DNA of 44,245 nucleotides from a virus. The translations under genes and the position numbers were made by a program. This document shows positions 7,440 to 14,711 of the stretch, piece by piece. Every line of letters begins with the position of its first letter. Position 1 is the first letter of the stretch. The stretch is taken from positions 1 to 44,245 of IMG/VR virus record IMGVR_UViG_3300032893_000104; one strand, given 5' to 3'. The notes below the pieces were generated by a model, which was not told where the DNA came from, searched no databases, and was given only the letters and a program-made list of their open reading frames with translations.

Positions 7440-7627
7440 AAATCCAATACGGCTACACCCACTGCCCGAAGTGCGGTACCGACCTCGACGGTGGGATGAT
7501 ACCTGTGGAAAGGAGAGGACTATTACAAGCCGAGCGGTATAGTCGATTGCAGTATCGTTACGGCTCTACCGATCATGATCTGGAATATTTTGAATGTCCA
7601 GATTGTCACAAGTATATCTTAGCTTAA
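7436..7627 (+). CDS. Zinc-ribbon protein, 63 residues
   Basis: Two Cys knuckles, CPKCG near residue 10 and CPDCH near residue 55, bracket a short basic/aromatic middle, a classic small zinc ribbon. ATG overlaps the previous stop. AT-rich. Likely nucleic-acid or protein binding in the recombination/replication cluster; no specific function can be given. Confidence 0.65.
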   Translation: MKIQYGYTHCPKCGTDLDGGMIPVERRGLLQAERYSRLQYRYGSTDHDLEYFECPDCHKYILA

Positions 7628-7639
7628 GGAGAGTTAGCA

Positions 7640-8143
7640 TTGTCAGCAACAGCAACTATGAATGAAACCGAAGCGGTGAATTCGTTTGAGTATGTCCACC
7701 TGGATCAGATCGATCCATCGTTTGAAACGCTTCCGACGGACTTCTACAATCTGAAGATCGTCACGGCGGAGATGAAGGAGTTTGATAAGACGGCCACGGG
7801 AGGGTCGAAGGGGAAGTTCATCAAACTCGGACTTGCGGTTACGGGACACGCGAAGTACTCGGGGAGACGGGTATGGCAGACGTTGTTCCCGAATGATTTT
7901 ACATTCCGGATCTTGCGGCGGGTGCAGGACGCCACGGGCGTGAACCAGGACGCGAATGAGACACTCGAGCAGTGGGTTACGAAGCTTGGGAAGATCGGTC
8001 CGGTGTTGAAGCTCCAGGTCGTGGAGGTCCCGGATGTATTGTTCAAGACCGGGGAACCGAACCCACGGACGGTAAAAGCAGATGGAACTCCAGCGATGAA
8101 GAATGAAGTGAACTTCAAGGCTGGGGTGCAACCGGGGGACTAA
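7640..8143 (+). CDS. Single-stranded-DNA-binding-like protein (DUF669-like)
   Basis: Predicted OB-fold ssDNA-binding protein of the phage DUF669 type, 167 residues. Beta-rich core: FYNLKIVTAEMKEF, GKFIKLGLAVTG, GRRVWQTLF, then PVLKLQVVEVPDVLF, matching the pattern of these proteins (short strands, a Gly-rich turn, Arg before Val-Trp/Phe). The position right after a Sak4-like ATPase fits a recombination pair. The start is taken as TTG 7640 because AAGGAGAG lies about 7 bases upstream; ATG 7658 is six codons later. The C-terminus lacks the acidic hydrophobic tip typical of bacterial SSB. Confidence 0.6.
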   Translation: MSATATMNETEAVNSFEYVHLDQIDPSFETLPTDFYNLKIVTAEMKEFDKTATGGSKGKFIKLGLAVTGHAKYSGRRVWQTLFPNDFTFRILRRVQDATGVNQDANETLEQWVTKLGKIGPVLKLQVVEVPDVLFKTGEPNPRTVKADGTPAMKNEVNFKAGVQPGD

Positions 8144-8170
8144 TGTAGACTTCGGAAGGGATGGAGAGAT

Positions 8171-8204
8171 GACTACCTTTGAGTTGGAAACTCTCAGGGT
8201 AGTC
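8171..8204 (+). promoter_or_regulatory. Stem-loop in the 128-base gap before the polymerase operon
   Basis: GACTACC (8171-8177) pairs with GGTAGTC (8198-8204), and inside it GAGTT pairs with AACTC around a 3-base loop, giving a two-part hairpin. It lies inside a tiny frame (ATG 8169 to TAG 8213, 14 codons) preceded by a GGAGAG SD, and a second small frame (8220-8279) runs into the next gene's start. No T-run follows, so it is not a simple terminator. It could be a leader-type or mRNA-stability element. Confidence 0.4.
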
Positions 8205-8271
8205 GAACGATAGTGGCGGATGGATCGATCCCGCCCCGTGAAATCCCATCCCGACCGACCAAAGGAGATGT

Positions 8272-8469
8272 ATGGGTGATATCGTGTTAGTTAGCACTGA
8301 TGAATGGGAGGGTTTATATATCAACGGAAAGAATGTTGATGAAGGCCATTCATTATCAGCTTCACAGATTGTAGAGTTACTTGGTGGAACAATTCTCTAT
8401 GCAGATGAGGATTGGTTAATCGAACAAGGATATTTACCGGAAAATCTCTCGGAGGTGAAGTTACGGTAG
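8272..8469 (+). CDS. Hypothetical AT-rich protein, 65 residues
   Basis: Good SD (AAAGGAG) and ATG. The product is acidic, with ILYADEDWLIEQGYLPENLSE near its end, probably a small alpha/beta domain. AT-rich relative to the polymerase gene. Its last bases contain a strong SD (GGAGGTGA, 8451-8458) that apparently serves the DNA polymerase, so the two genes overlap by 7 bases. Confidence 0.65.
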   Translation: MGDIVLVSTDEWEGLYINGKNVDEGHSLSASQIVELLGGTILYADEDWLIEQGYLPENLSEVKLR

Positions 8470-11099
8470 ACAAACCAGACTTCTGTAAGGATTGTCCTAT
8501 CAACCACGTGACGAGGGGGTATGTCCCCCTCAAGCGTGGGACGGGGACGGAGTTGTGGGTCGGGGAAGCGGCGGGTGTCGAAGAGGAACATACAGGTGAA
8601 CCGTTCGTGGGCGGAGCTGGAAGCTGGCTCAACTCGATGCTTCGTGCCGCTAGAATCGGGCGTAGTACACTCAATATCATTAATACTATCGGATGCCGTC
8701 CACCGGATAATGTTTACCCCGGGTCTGAAAAGTGGTCCTGGACGGAACGATCCAGCGCACGTGCTGCTGTCGAGTATTGTAGACAGCATCATCTCGAACC
8801 AGCATTGGTGGAAATCCAGCCTACCCGAGTTGTGGCCTTGGGGAATGAAGCCCTCAAAGCTCTCACTCCAAGGTCAGGCATACTTCAATGGAGAGGATCA
8901 CCATTACCGTTACGAGGTAGAGTTGGCGAAGGCCCAAGAGTAGTCGGGACGCTTCACCCCGCGTACCTCATGCGCCAACCGGGGATGTTCTCGGTAGCGA
9001 CGAAGGATCTGCGAAGGTCGCTGGATCTTCCACCGGAGGAATATGATCTTTATCCTTCTCTTGAAACTGTGGCTGGGTTTAAGGCGACTACATTTTCGTT
9101 TGACTTCGAATGGGATTCATTCGGGGACATCACGATGTGTGGGTTGGCTGATCGATGGTATCGAGCTATTGTTGTTCCGTTTGTACGGCCATTTATTAGT
9201 GAGCTTCAAAGGATTTTCGAAGCCGCGGAAGTGATCATCGGTCACAATGTCATCGACGCGGACATGGCGTACTTTGATCGGCTCGGGTGGAAGGTCCACG
9301 CAAAGGTTCACGACACGATGCTGGCACAGCATCTGATCCAGCCGGACATGCGACACGGGCTAGGGTTTGTCGGAAGCGTGTTCACGTCGAAGGTGTTTTG
9401 GAAGGGGACGGGAGAGGAGACGGAAGATGAAGCTGGGAACATACTCCCTACAGGGGCACAGTGGAAAACTTGGGACTCTCCAGATGCAATTCCTCGGGAG
9501 TTCGGAGGGTATGGTGGATGTCGTTCGGCTGATGAAGCCTGGAGACTCTATAACGCTCGTGACACAGACGGGAGTCTTCAAGCTGAAGCGCCTATCTTCA
9601 AAACCCTGCGAGACTTCGGGCAGGAGTTCGTGTATTGGAACGTGTCCGTCCCAGCCGCGTACATCTGTCGGGACATCAACGCCGCTGGACTCCGGATCGA
9701 TACATCCCGAGTCACCGGAATCCGATCTAGCTTGGAGTCTGAGATCGCAGCCACGGAGCTACGGCTCCCGGAAGGACTGAAGCCATACGACAAACCCATC
9801 ACAAAACAAATCACGGCTCCTGCCGGGACGTGGAAGGTCAAGGAGAAGGTTCATAAGGGTACGAAAGCTCGACCACATGAGCCGTTTGTAGTTCGATTCA
9901 CCAAACCGAATGAGTTCGGGGTGGTGTGTGAGTTGTGTGGGACACGAGTTTTTCCAGGGAAGATGGTCCAGCTCAAGCGGATCAAGGTTCCAGGGGTGAA
10001 GCGGATCGTACCATGGAACAGCACCGCGCGGGTTATAGCCTACGCGAAGTCGATAGGGTGTAAGGAGGTAGCTCATGCAAAGACGGGGAATAGTTCTGGA
10101 GATAAACGGGCGAGACGAATTTGGGGACGAGAGCACACAGAATTCACCATCGTGGATACTCTCAAAAAACTTGTCACGCAGCGAAACGGATTTGCTAAAG
10201 AGGCTCTTCAAGGGCTTGACAGGGTCCACTTTAGACTCGCAGTTACTGGAACGTCTGAAGGGCGATTGTCATGTTCGGGTGTTTATCCGGCGAACCTGAA
10301 CCTCCAAAACCAACCGAAGGCTATTCGAAAGATCTTCATCCCAGACCAGGAGGGGTATGGAATACTCAGTCACGATATCGTTCAGGGTGAGAACATGCTT
10401 ACGGCGTGGCTCGCCAAGGACTGGGAACGATGGGAGCGGCTCAATACGCCAGGATTTGATGAACACTCATACATGGCAAGCAGGTTCTTTAACACCACAG
10501 TGGGTGCTGAAGACCCTCTACGAAAGCCCGGAAAGGTTATCAATCACGGACGTAACTATGGATTGGGAGAGCGGAAGACGCAAGACTACCTAGCGGCTGA
10601 GGGGTTTAGCTTTAGCATCCACGACATCCGGGAGATGATTGAGATATGGAAGAAAGAGAACCGACGGACCGCAGAGTGGCAGCAGGAGACGGTGAGGCTG
10701 GCACAGAAGCAGTCGTATCTCGACAATCCGTTCGGGCGGCGGAGGTGGTTTCAGGGACGGGACTTCGCGACGAAGGCGTTGGCCTTTCTTCCTGCCTCCA
10801 CACTTGCAGATATGGTTTTGCGTATGATGATAGCACATTATCCATCGAGATTCGGAACGGAAATCTTTGCTTTGGGTATAAGTGTGGTGGCGGACCTTGT
10901 CCCTGCATGGCGGATGGCGTTGCAGGTGCATGATGATCTAGTGTTCATTGGGCCGGACGAAACCCATCAGGAGATGGCCCGCCGGACCATCGGCGTCATG
11001 ACTCAGGAGTGGAAAGAACTCGACGGGTTCCACTTCCGGGTGGAGTCGAAGTACAGCACGTCGAGCTGGGGGGATTCGAAGGTGTTGGAGGTAGTATGA
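8463..11099 (+). CDS. Uracil-DNA glycosylase/3'-5' exonuclease/DNA polymerase A fusion
   Basis: Replicative polymerase, ~878 residues. N-terminal family-4-type UDG domain: CKDC (8-11), GEAAGVEEE (34-42), PFVGGAG, CRPPDN (Cys78), Cys106 (the four Cys suit an iron-sulfur cluster) and LHPAY (165-169). Then a DEDD exonuclease: FDFEWD (Asp214, Glu216), GHNVIDAD (Asn262) and YNARD (363-367). Polymerase motif A is DIVQGE; motif B is R-x3-K-x7-YG; motif C is VHDDLV. In motif B the residue at the E. coli Phe762 position is His (~695, codon 10545-10547). No ATG/GTG/TTG follows the ideal SD at 8451-8458; ACG 8463 is the best-placed codon. TTG 8412 has no usable SD, and GTG 8507 would delete CKDC. Confidence 0.9.
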   Translation, partial: TVDKPDFCKDCPINHVTRGYVPLKRGTGTELWVGEAAGVEEEHTGEPFVGGAGSWLNSMLRAARIGRSTLNIINTIGCRPPDNVYPGSEKWSWTERSSARAAVEYCRQHHLEPALVEIQPTRVVALGNEALKALTPRSGILQWRGSPLPLRGRVGEGPRVVGTLHPAYLMRQPGMFSVATKDLRRSLDLPPEEYDLYPSLETVAGFKATTFSFDFEWDSFGDITMCGLADRWYRAIVVPFVRPFISELQRIFEAAEVIIGHNVIDADMAYFDRLGWKVHAKVHDTMLAQHLIQPDMRHGLGFVGSVFTSKVFWKGTGEETEDEAGNILPTGAQWKTWDSPDAIPREFGGYGGCRSADEAWRLYNARDTDGSLQAEAPIFKTLRDFGQEFVYWNVSVPAAYICRDINAAGLRIDTSRVTGIRSSLESEIAATELRLPEGLKPYDKPITKQITAPAGTWKVKEKVHKGTKARPHEPFVVRFTKPNEFGVVCELCGTRVFPGKMVQLKRIKVPGVKRIVPWNSTARVIAYAKSIGCKEVAHAKTGNSSGDKRARRIWGREHTEFTIVDTLKKLVTQRNGFAKEALQGLDRVHFRLAVTGTSEGRLSCSGVYPANLNLQNQPKAIRKIFIPDQEGYGILSHDIVQGENMLTAWLAKDWERWERLNTPGFDEHSYMASRFFNTTVGAEDPLRKPGKVINHGRNYGLGERKTQDYLAAEGFSFSIHDIREMIEIWKKENRRTAEWQQETVRLAQKQSYLDNPFGRRRWFQGRDFATKALAFLPASTLADMVLRMMIAHYPSRFGTEIFALGISVVADLVPAWRMALQVHDDLVFIGPDETHQEMARRTIGVMTQEWKELDGFHFRVESKYSTSSWGDSKVLEVV

Positions 11100-11440
11100 T
11101 CGAAAACGACATCTGTCAAAACAATCACAAAGGAAATCTGTTATCAGAACAAGCGTATAATAACGGAAGTTCTAGGCGAAAACAGCAACGCCGACGTATT
11201 GTTGAGTACTTACAAAACAGTGGAAACTCTACTTGTGATGAAGCCGAAGTTGCTCTTGATATGGTACATCAAACCTGTAGTGCTAGGTTTAGTGAACTAA
11301 AACGAGATCAAGTAATCATTCCAGTCTTCGATGGAGAAAAACAGCATACACGCCTAACAAGAAATAATAAAAGTGCGGGAGTGTTTAGATTAAATCCTGA
11401 AGGAGGACCATGGACGAAGGTAAACGAATCGCAGAACTAG
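11096..11440 (+). CDS. Winged-helix DNA-binding-like protein
   Basis: Start at ATG 11096, overlapping the polymerase TGA. 114 residues. After a basic stretch (SSRRKQQRRR), the segment RRIVEYLQNSGNSTCDEAEVALDMVHQTCSARFSELKRDQVI, described here by its ends, reads as a winged helix-turn-helix: helix 1, a short turn, the recognition-like helix HQTCSARFSELK, then a hydrophobic wing (VIIP). Similar wHTH proteins are common in phage replication clusters and usually act as regulators. AT-rich compared with the polymerase, which suggests separate acquisition. Confidence 0.6.
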   Translation: MIENDICQNNHKGNLLSEQAYNNGSSRRKQQRRRIVEYLQNSGNSTCDEAEVALDMVHQTCSARFSELKRDQVIIPVFDGEKQHTRLTRNNKSAGVFRLNPEGGPWTKVNESQN

Positions 11441-11613
11441 AGCGGGTGTTGCAGAACCTGCTGGAGTGTTTTGGTGACGATGTACTCGGGGTTCAGGTCG
11501 AGACAGAAGACGGTCTCGCGTTTGTGAACGAGGACCTTCAAGAGGCATACGACCTTGCGATGGATGTGCTAAACCGCTCCATCCACACCGAGACGGAGGA
11601 TGATATTGTATGA
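11410..11613 (+). CDS. Small acidic protein, 67 residues
   Basis: ATG 11410 with GGAGG upstream, overlapping the previous gene by 31 bases. The product is strongly acidic and helical (RIAELERVLQNLLECFGDD; EAYDLAMDVLNRSI). No family recognised. Its TGA overlaps the next ATG. Acidic phage proteins of this size often mimic DNA or bind host proteins, but that is inference only. Confidence 0.6.
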   Translation: MDEGKRIAELERVLQNLLECFGDDVLGVQVETEDGLAFVNEDLQEAYDLAMDVLNRSIHTETEDDIV

Positions 11614-11699
11614 CCGCGCCGATGCTACTGACACTATTCATGGTAGTCCTCCTCACCCTCGCCTGGACGGCGCATGATGACGATCAACATCCCCGATGA
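11610..11699 (+). CDS. Possible membrane micro-protein, 29 residues
   Basis: ATGA overlap with the previous gene. A hydrophobic stretch (MLLTLFMVVLLTLAW) is followed by a His/Asp-rich tail (HDDDQHPR). It overlaps the start of the next gene by 26 bases. Size and composition match the other single-span micro-proteins in this block (5967-6110, 7323-7439). Confidence 0.45.
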   Translation: MTAPMLLTLFMVVLLTLAWTAHDDDQHPR

Positions 11700-12834
11700 C
11701 TCGTTTCTGAACCACTGGGTCACGCAGTTTGAGAACACCGAGGTCTGGCCGTCGTGGAGGGTCGCTATCGGGCTTGGGATCGTCGGAGCGGTGTTGGGCC
11801 GCGGGGTGTGTTTCCCGTACGGGGAGGTCGGTGAGATCTGGCCGAACATGTCCGTGCTCCTCATCGGCGACTCTGGGGATGGGAAGGACACGATCATCAA
11901 ACCTGCCGAGCGGGTGATGGATGAGGTTGGAGTGCCATTCATCGCTGGAAAGACCATCGAAGCGGTGAAGCAAAGCCTGCACTCGGTCGGAAACCCCGCC
12001 ATCGGCTACATCTCCGCGAAGGAGTTGTCGGAGTTTCTCGGATCGAAGGACTATCAGGCGGGGATCGTGCAGTCGTTGACGGATCTGCTGTCGACGGGGG
12101 CGAAGGTGGATATCACTACGAAAGGGGATTTGAAGGATGGTGTCCCTAGGTGGATTTACAATCCAACGCTTACAATGTTCGCCGGATCGACGCCGGAATG
12201 GCTTCAAACTGGACTACCACCGGGGAGCTTGGAGGGCGGGTTTCTTCCTAGATTTGTGGTGGTCACGGAAACCAACAAAGCAGCATCCGGCATCCGGATG
12301 ATCCCCAACCCAGGAGAGTATGAAAACTTCGAACAACGTCAGCGTGTGTTCACAGCCAAGCAGAAGTTTATCGAGGCGATTCAAGAAGTTAAGACTCGAT
12401 TCAACGGTGCGGCTGTTCGGTTCACTGACGAGGAATCTGGTAGACTCTATTATAACAACTGGTATATCAACCGGTTTCGACACTTCAGCCCGACGACCCG
12501 CGCGTACGCGAACCGCTCCGCCGGGCTGATGCGAAAGGTCGCGATGCTGATGGCGGTGACGCGTGGGCACTCGTGGGTGGAGGAGGTCGACTACGAGTTC
12601 GCGTCGGAGTTGATCCTCCACGCGGCGGGGAAGCTGGAACGATCCGTCATCGCCGTGTCGAAGGAAGTCACCATTGGGGATGTCGTCGTCGGGATGATCC
12701 CGTGTAAGTTCTCACACGTACTCGCGCAACTGTCGCCGAAATACGGCCCGATGTGGGTAAAGCGGGCTGTGACGTATTTGATCGAATCCGGGCAGGCCCG
12801 GTTAGTGGAAGGAGAATTAGTACGGCCAACTTAA
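11674..12834 (+). CDS. DUF3987-like P-loop ATPase (probable replicative helicase)
   Basis: 386 residues; start at ATG 11674 or the adjacent ATG 11677. Hydrophobic VLLIGDSGDGKDT (61-73) is a Walker A in which the usual Ser/Thr after GK is Asp72, followed by Thr73. AIGYISAKELSEFLGS provides a Walker-B-like Glu, and PTLTMFAGSTPEWL resembles the sensor strand of DUF3987-type phage ATPases that act in replication. A C-terminal winged-helix-like part (SHVLAQLSPKYGPMWVKRAVTYLIESGQARL) may bind DNA. It lies between the polymerase and a metallophosphoesterase, consistent with a helicase or loader role at the fork. No primase zinc finger or TOPRIM motif is visible in the window. Confidence 0.65.
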   Translation: MMTINIPDDSFLNHWVTQFENTEVWPSWRVAIGLGIVGAVLGRGVCFPYGEVGEIWPNMSVLLIGDSGDGKDTIIKPAERVMDEVGVPFIAGKTIEAVKQSLHSVGNPAIGYISAKELSEFLGSKDYQAGIVQSLTDLLSTGAKVDITTKGDLKDGVPRWIYNPTLTMFAGSTPEWLQTGLPPGSLEGGFLPRFVVVTETNKAASGIRMIPNPGEYENFEQRQRVFTAKQKFIEAIQEVKTRFNGAAVRFTDEESGRLYYNNWYINRFRHFSPTTRAYANRSAGLMRKVAMLMAVTRGHSWVEEVDYEFASELILHAAGKLERSVIAVSKEVTIGDVVVGMIPCKFSHVLAQLSPKYGPMWVKRAVTYLIESGQARLVEGELVRPT

Positions 12835-13550
12835 ATCAGAAGTGGAAGAAGTTCGTGGCAGTGGGATGTAACCACGGCTACTGGGCGGATAAGTCCGCGC
12901 TGAAGGCGGTGCTGTCGTTCGTGGAGGATTACGAGCCGGACACCCGCATTCACCTCGGCGACTACGTGGACACGACGTCATTCCGCACCGGCGCGACGAG
13001 TAAGGAGCATACGGAGGATGTGATACATGATCTGTCTGCGGGGGTGGACTTCCTCGAACAGTACGAGCCTACGATACTCTTCAACGGCAATCACGACATC
13101 CGGTTATGGGAGTCGTTGGACGACACGAATGCTCACCGACGGTTCGCTGCGGAGGAGATGATCCGAAAGATCCGTGGGGTGCTGCCGAAGGGGGTGGACT
13201 TCGAAGAGGACTATGACATCCGGTCGTCAGTACGGATCATCGGCGACACCGCATTCTGTCATGGGTTCATGTACAACGACAACGCGATACGGGATCACGC
13301 GGCTCACTTTGGGAAGTGTGTGATCGCGCATCTTCACAAAGTCGCAGCGGTACCGGCGTCACGTGTGGACTCCCCAGTCGGGTACTGTGTCGGGTACCTC
13401 GGTGACCGGACGAAGTTCGACTACGCTATCCGACGTAGGGCCGTGTCACAATGGTCGCAGGGGTTCGGGTGGGGGGAGTACTCTGACAAAGAGTGCATCG
13501 TGTGGTTGAATGAGAAAGGGAAGTCTGGCTGGAGGTTACCGAATGGCTGA
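12822..13550 (+). CDS. Calcineurin-like metallophosphoesterase, apparent ACG start
   Basis: Predicted metal-dependent phosphoesterase or nuclease, ~242 residues. Motifs: GCNHG (15-19), HLGDYVD (44-50), GNHD (89-92), CHGF and AHLH. The first motif, normally Asp-x-His, has Asn17 in the Asp place. Location beside helicase and polymerase suggests DNA repair or nucleotide processing. A perfectly placed SD (AAGGAG 12809-12814) lies 7 bases ahead of ACG 12822 in frame; no ATG/GTG/TTG is available there. The next upstream in-frame start, GTG 12753, lies deep in the helicase gene and has no SD. This is the second gene in the window with this arrangement. Confidence 0.8.
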   Translation, partial: TANLNQKWKKFVAVGCNHGYWADKSALKAVLSFVEDYEPDTRIHLGDYVDTTSFRTGATSKEHTEDVIHDLSAGVDFLEQYEPTILFNGNHDIRLWESLDDTNAHRRFAAEEMIRKIRGVLPKGVDFEEDYDIRSSVRIIGDTAFCHGFMYNDNAIRDHAAHFGKCVIAHLHKVAAVPASRVDSPVGYCVGYLGDRTKFDYAIRRRAVSQWSQGFGWGEYSDKECIVWLNEKGKSGWRLPNG

Positions 13551-13908
13551 AGTACGAGCGTTTGACACCGGCGCGACTCGGTCGAAGGACTCTAACAAAC
13601 CCGATTACGAGGGGTTTCTAAGTCCCCTCGTCATCGAACGTTACGGCAACTATATGCACGCGCACCGGGTGCAAGCAGATGGATCGTTGCGGGACTCCGA
13701 CAACTGGCAGAAAGGAATCCCGAAGTCAGCGTATGCGAAGTCCCTCATCCGCCACGTGATGCAGTTCCACAAACTCCATCGAGGACACGAGGTGTTCGAC
13801 TGGGATACTGGAGCAGATATCAATGTCGAAGACATGCTCTGTGCGATTATATTCAACGCGATGGGGTATCTTCATGAGACATTGAAGGAGGATCTAAAGA
13901 ATGCCTAA
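13543..13908 (+). CDS. dATP/dGTP diphosphohydrolase N-terminal-like protein (DUF5664 type)
   Basis: 121 residues, ATG 13543 with GGAGG 8 bases upstream; the first 8 bases overlap the metallophosphoesterase. The sequence FDTGATRSKDSNKPDYEG, LSPLVIERYGNYMHAHR, DSDNWQKGIP and the following helices match the phage family known as DUF5664 or dATP/dGTP diphosphohydrolase N-terminal domain. Such proteins are thought to adjust deoxypurine nucleotide pools during infection; a helical C-terminal half (VEDMLCAIIFNAMGYLHETL) ends the protein. A purine-analogue synthesis gene (PurZ type) is not in this window, so use in altered-base DNA cannot be claimed. Confidence 0.65.
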   Translation: MAEVRAFDTGATRSKDSNKPDYEGFLSPLVIERYGNYMHAHRVQADGSLRDSDNWQKGIPKSAYAKSLIRHVMQFHKLHRGHEVFDWDTGADINVEDMLCAIIFNAMGYLHETLKEDLKNA

Positions 13909-14116
13909 TATACTCACTGCTGAAGAAGATAAACTTCTTACTCCAGCACAAGTCGCAGAGCGATTAGGAATTCGAACTGAGACATTGAAGAAATACCGAA
14001 AAACAAATTCACTGACTAAAGGTCCGAAGTGTGTATATCTAAATGATCGTGTTGTAAGATATAAGCTTTCTGACGTGCTGGACTGGGTGAATAGCAAGGT
14101 AACTAATGGAGCGTAA
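13901..14116 (+). CDS. MerR/excisionase-type helix-turn-helix protein
   Basis: 71 residues; AAGGAGG precedes ATG 13901, and the gene overlaps the previous one by 8 bases. LLTPAQVAERLGIRTETLKKYRK is a standard HTH of the MerR/AlpA/excisionase group, followed by VVRYKLSDVLDWVN, the typical wing and C-terminal helix. No integrase lies in the window, so a role as a transcriptional regulator is more likely than excision. AT-rich compared with both neighbours. Confidence 0.75.
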   Translation: MPNILTAEEDKLLTPAQVAERLGIRTETLKKYRKTNSLTKGPKCVYLNDRVVRYKLSDVLDWVNSKVTNGA

Positions 14117-14711
14117 GAAGATTAGCTTTGACGTCGATGGAGTGATCGCAGAGGGTGGGTACGTCGAAGTCGCAGATCGTTCCAACACCACCTACGCAAA
14201 GAAACGTCCGGTGTCGGATGAGGTGATCCCAACCCTACAGTGGTTGTCGATGTTCTATGATATCTACATTATCTCCACGCGAGGCCATCCCTCCGCCAAC
14301 CTCGGTCTTCGAGCATGGCTACACTTCATCCTCGGGGTGGAACTCGACACGATTGCGGGGGTGATCACACATCCCTTCGGAGACGCACAGGTCGCAAAGA
14401 AACCCAACGCTCCGATGGACAAGGGAAAGATTGTACGGGATCTGGGAATCCTTCTCCACGTCGACGATTCCCCTACAACCGTACAATCATGCAAGGATCG
14501 TGGTATCCTTTTCCCTTCGGATATGCCTTCATCGCAGGCCGCGAAGGGAAAACTCCCGACGCTGGAGACCTGGGAAGGTATCCGGAACTTCTTCACCACA
14601 CCAGGGATGAAGCTCTACGGGTCAGATGGGATGACTGTCGTTTCCCCGGCGGTGGAGTTCGGGAAGACCTACCCTGAGGTCGACCCGACGAAAGCCCTAC
14701 CGGTGCAGTAA
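14106..14711 (+). CDS. HAD-superfamily phosphatase (5'-nucleotidase-like)
   Basis: 201 residues. HAD motif I FDVDGV with Asp9 and Asp11; motif II IISTRG (Ser57/Thr58); motif III Lys around 106-108; motif IV LHVDDS (Asp120, Asp121). Small phage HAD proteins of this build act on (deoxy)nucleotides or on polynucleotide 5'/3' ends; no kinase domain is attached. The last plus-strand gene; it overlaps the upstream HTH gene by 11 bases. The C-terminal ~40 residues are beyond the HAD core and overlap a possible antisense gene. Confidence 0.75.
   Translation: MERKKISFDVDGVIAEGGYVEVADRSNTTYAKKRPVSDEVIPTLQWLSMFYDIYIISTRGHPSANLGLRAWLHFILGVELDTIAGVITHPFGDAQVAKKPNAPMDKGKIVRDLGILLHVDDSPTTVQSCKDRGILFPSDMPSSQAAKGKLPTLETWEGIRNFFTTPGMKLYGSDGMTVVSPAVEFGKTYPEVDPTKALPVQ

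Noticed and set aside
8521-8943. 140-codon frame inside the UDG part of the polymerase gene
   Set aside because: The polymerase frame carries all UDG motifs across this stretch; the alternative product is low in motifs and has no SD.
12753-12821. GTG-started extension of the metallophosphoesterase
   Set aside because: Lies inside the helicase gene, has no SD, and the added residues look like out-of-frame helicase coding sequence.
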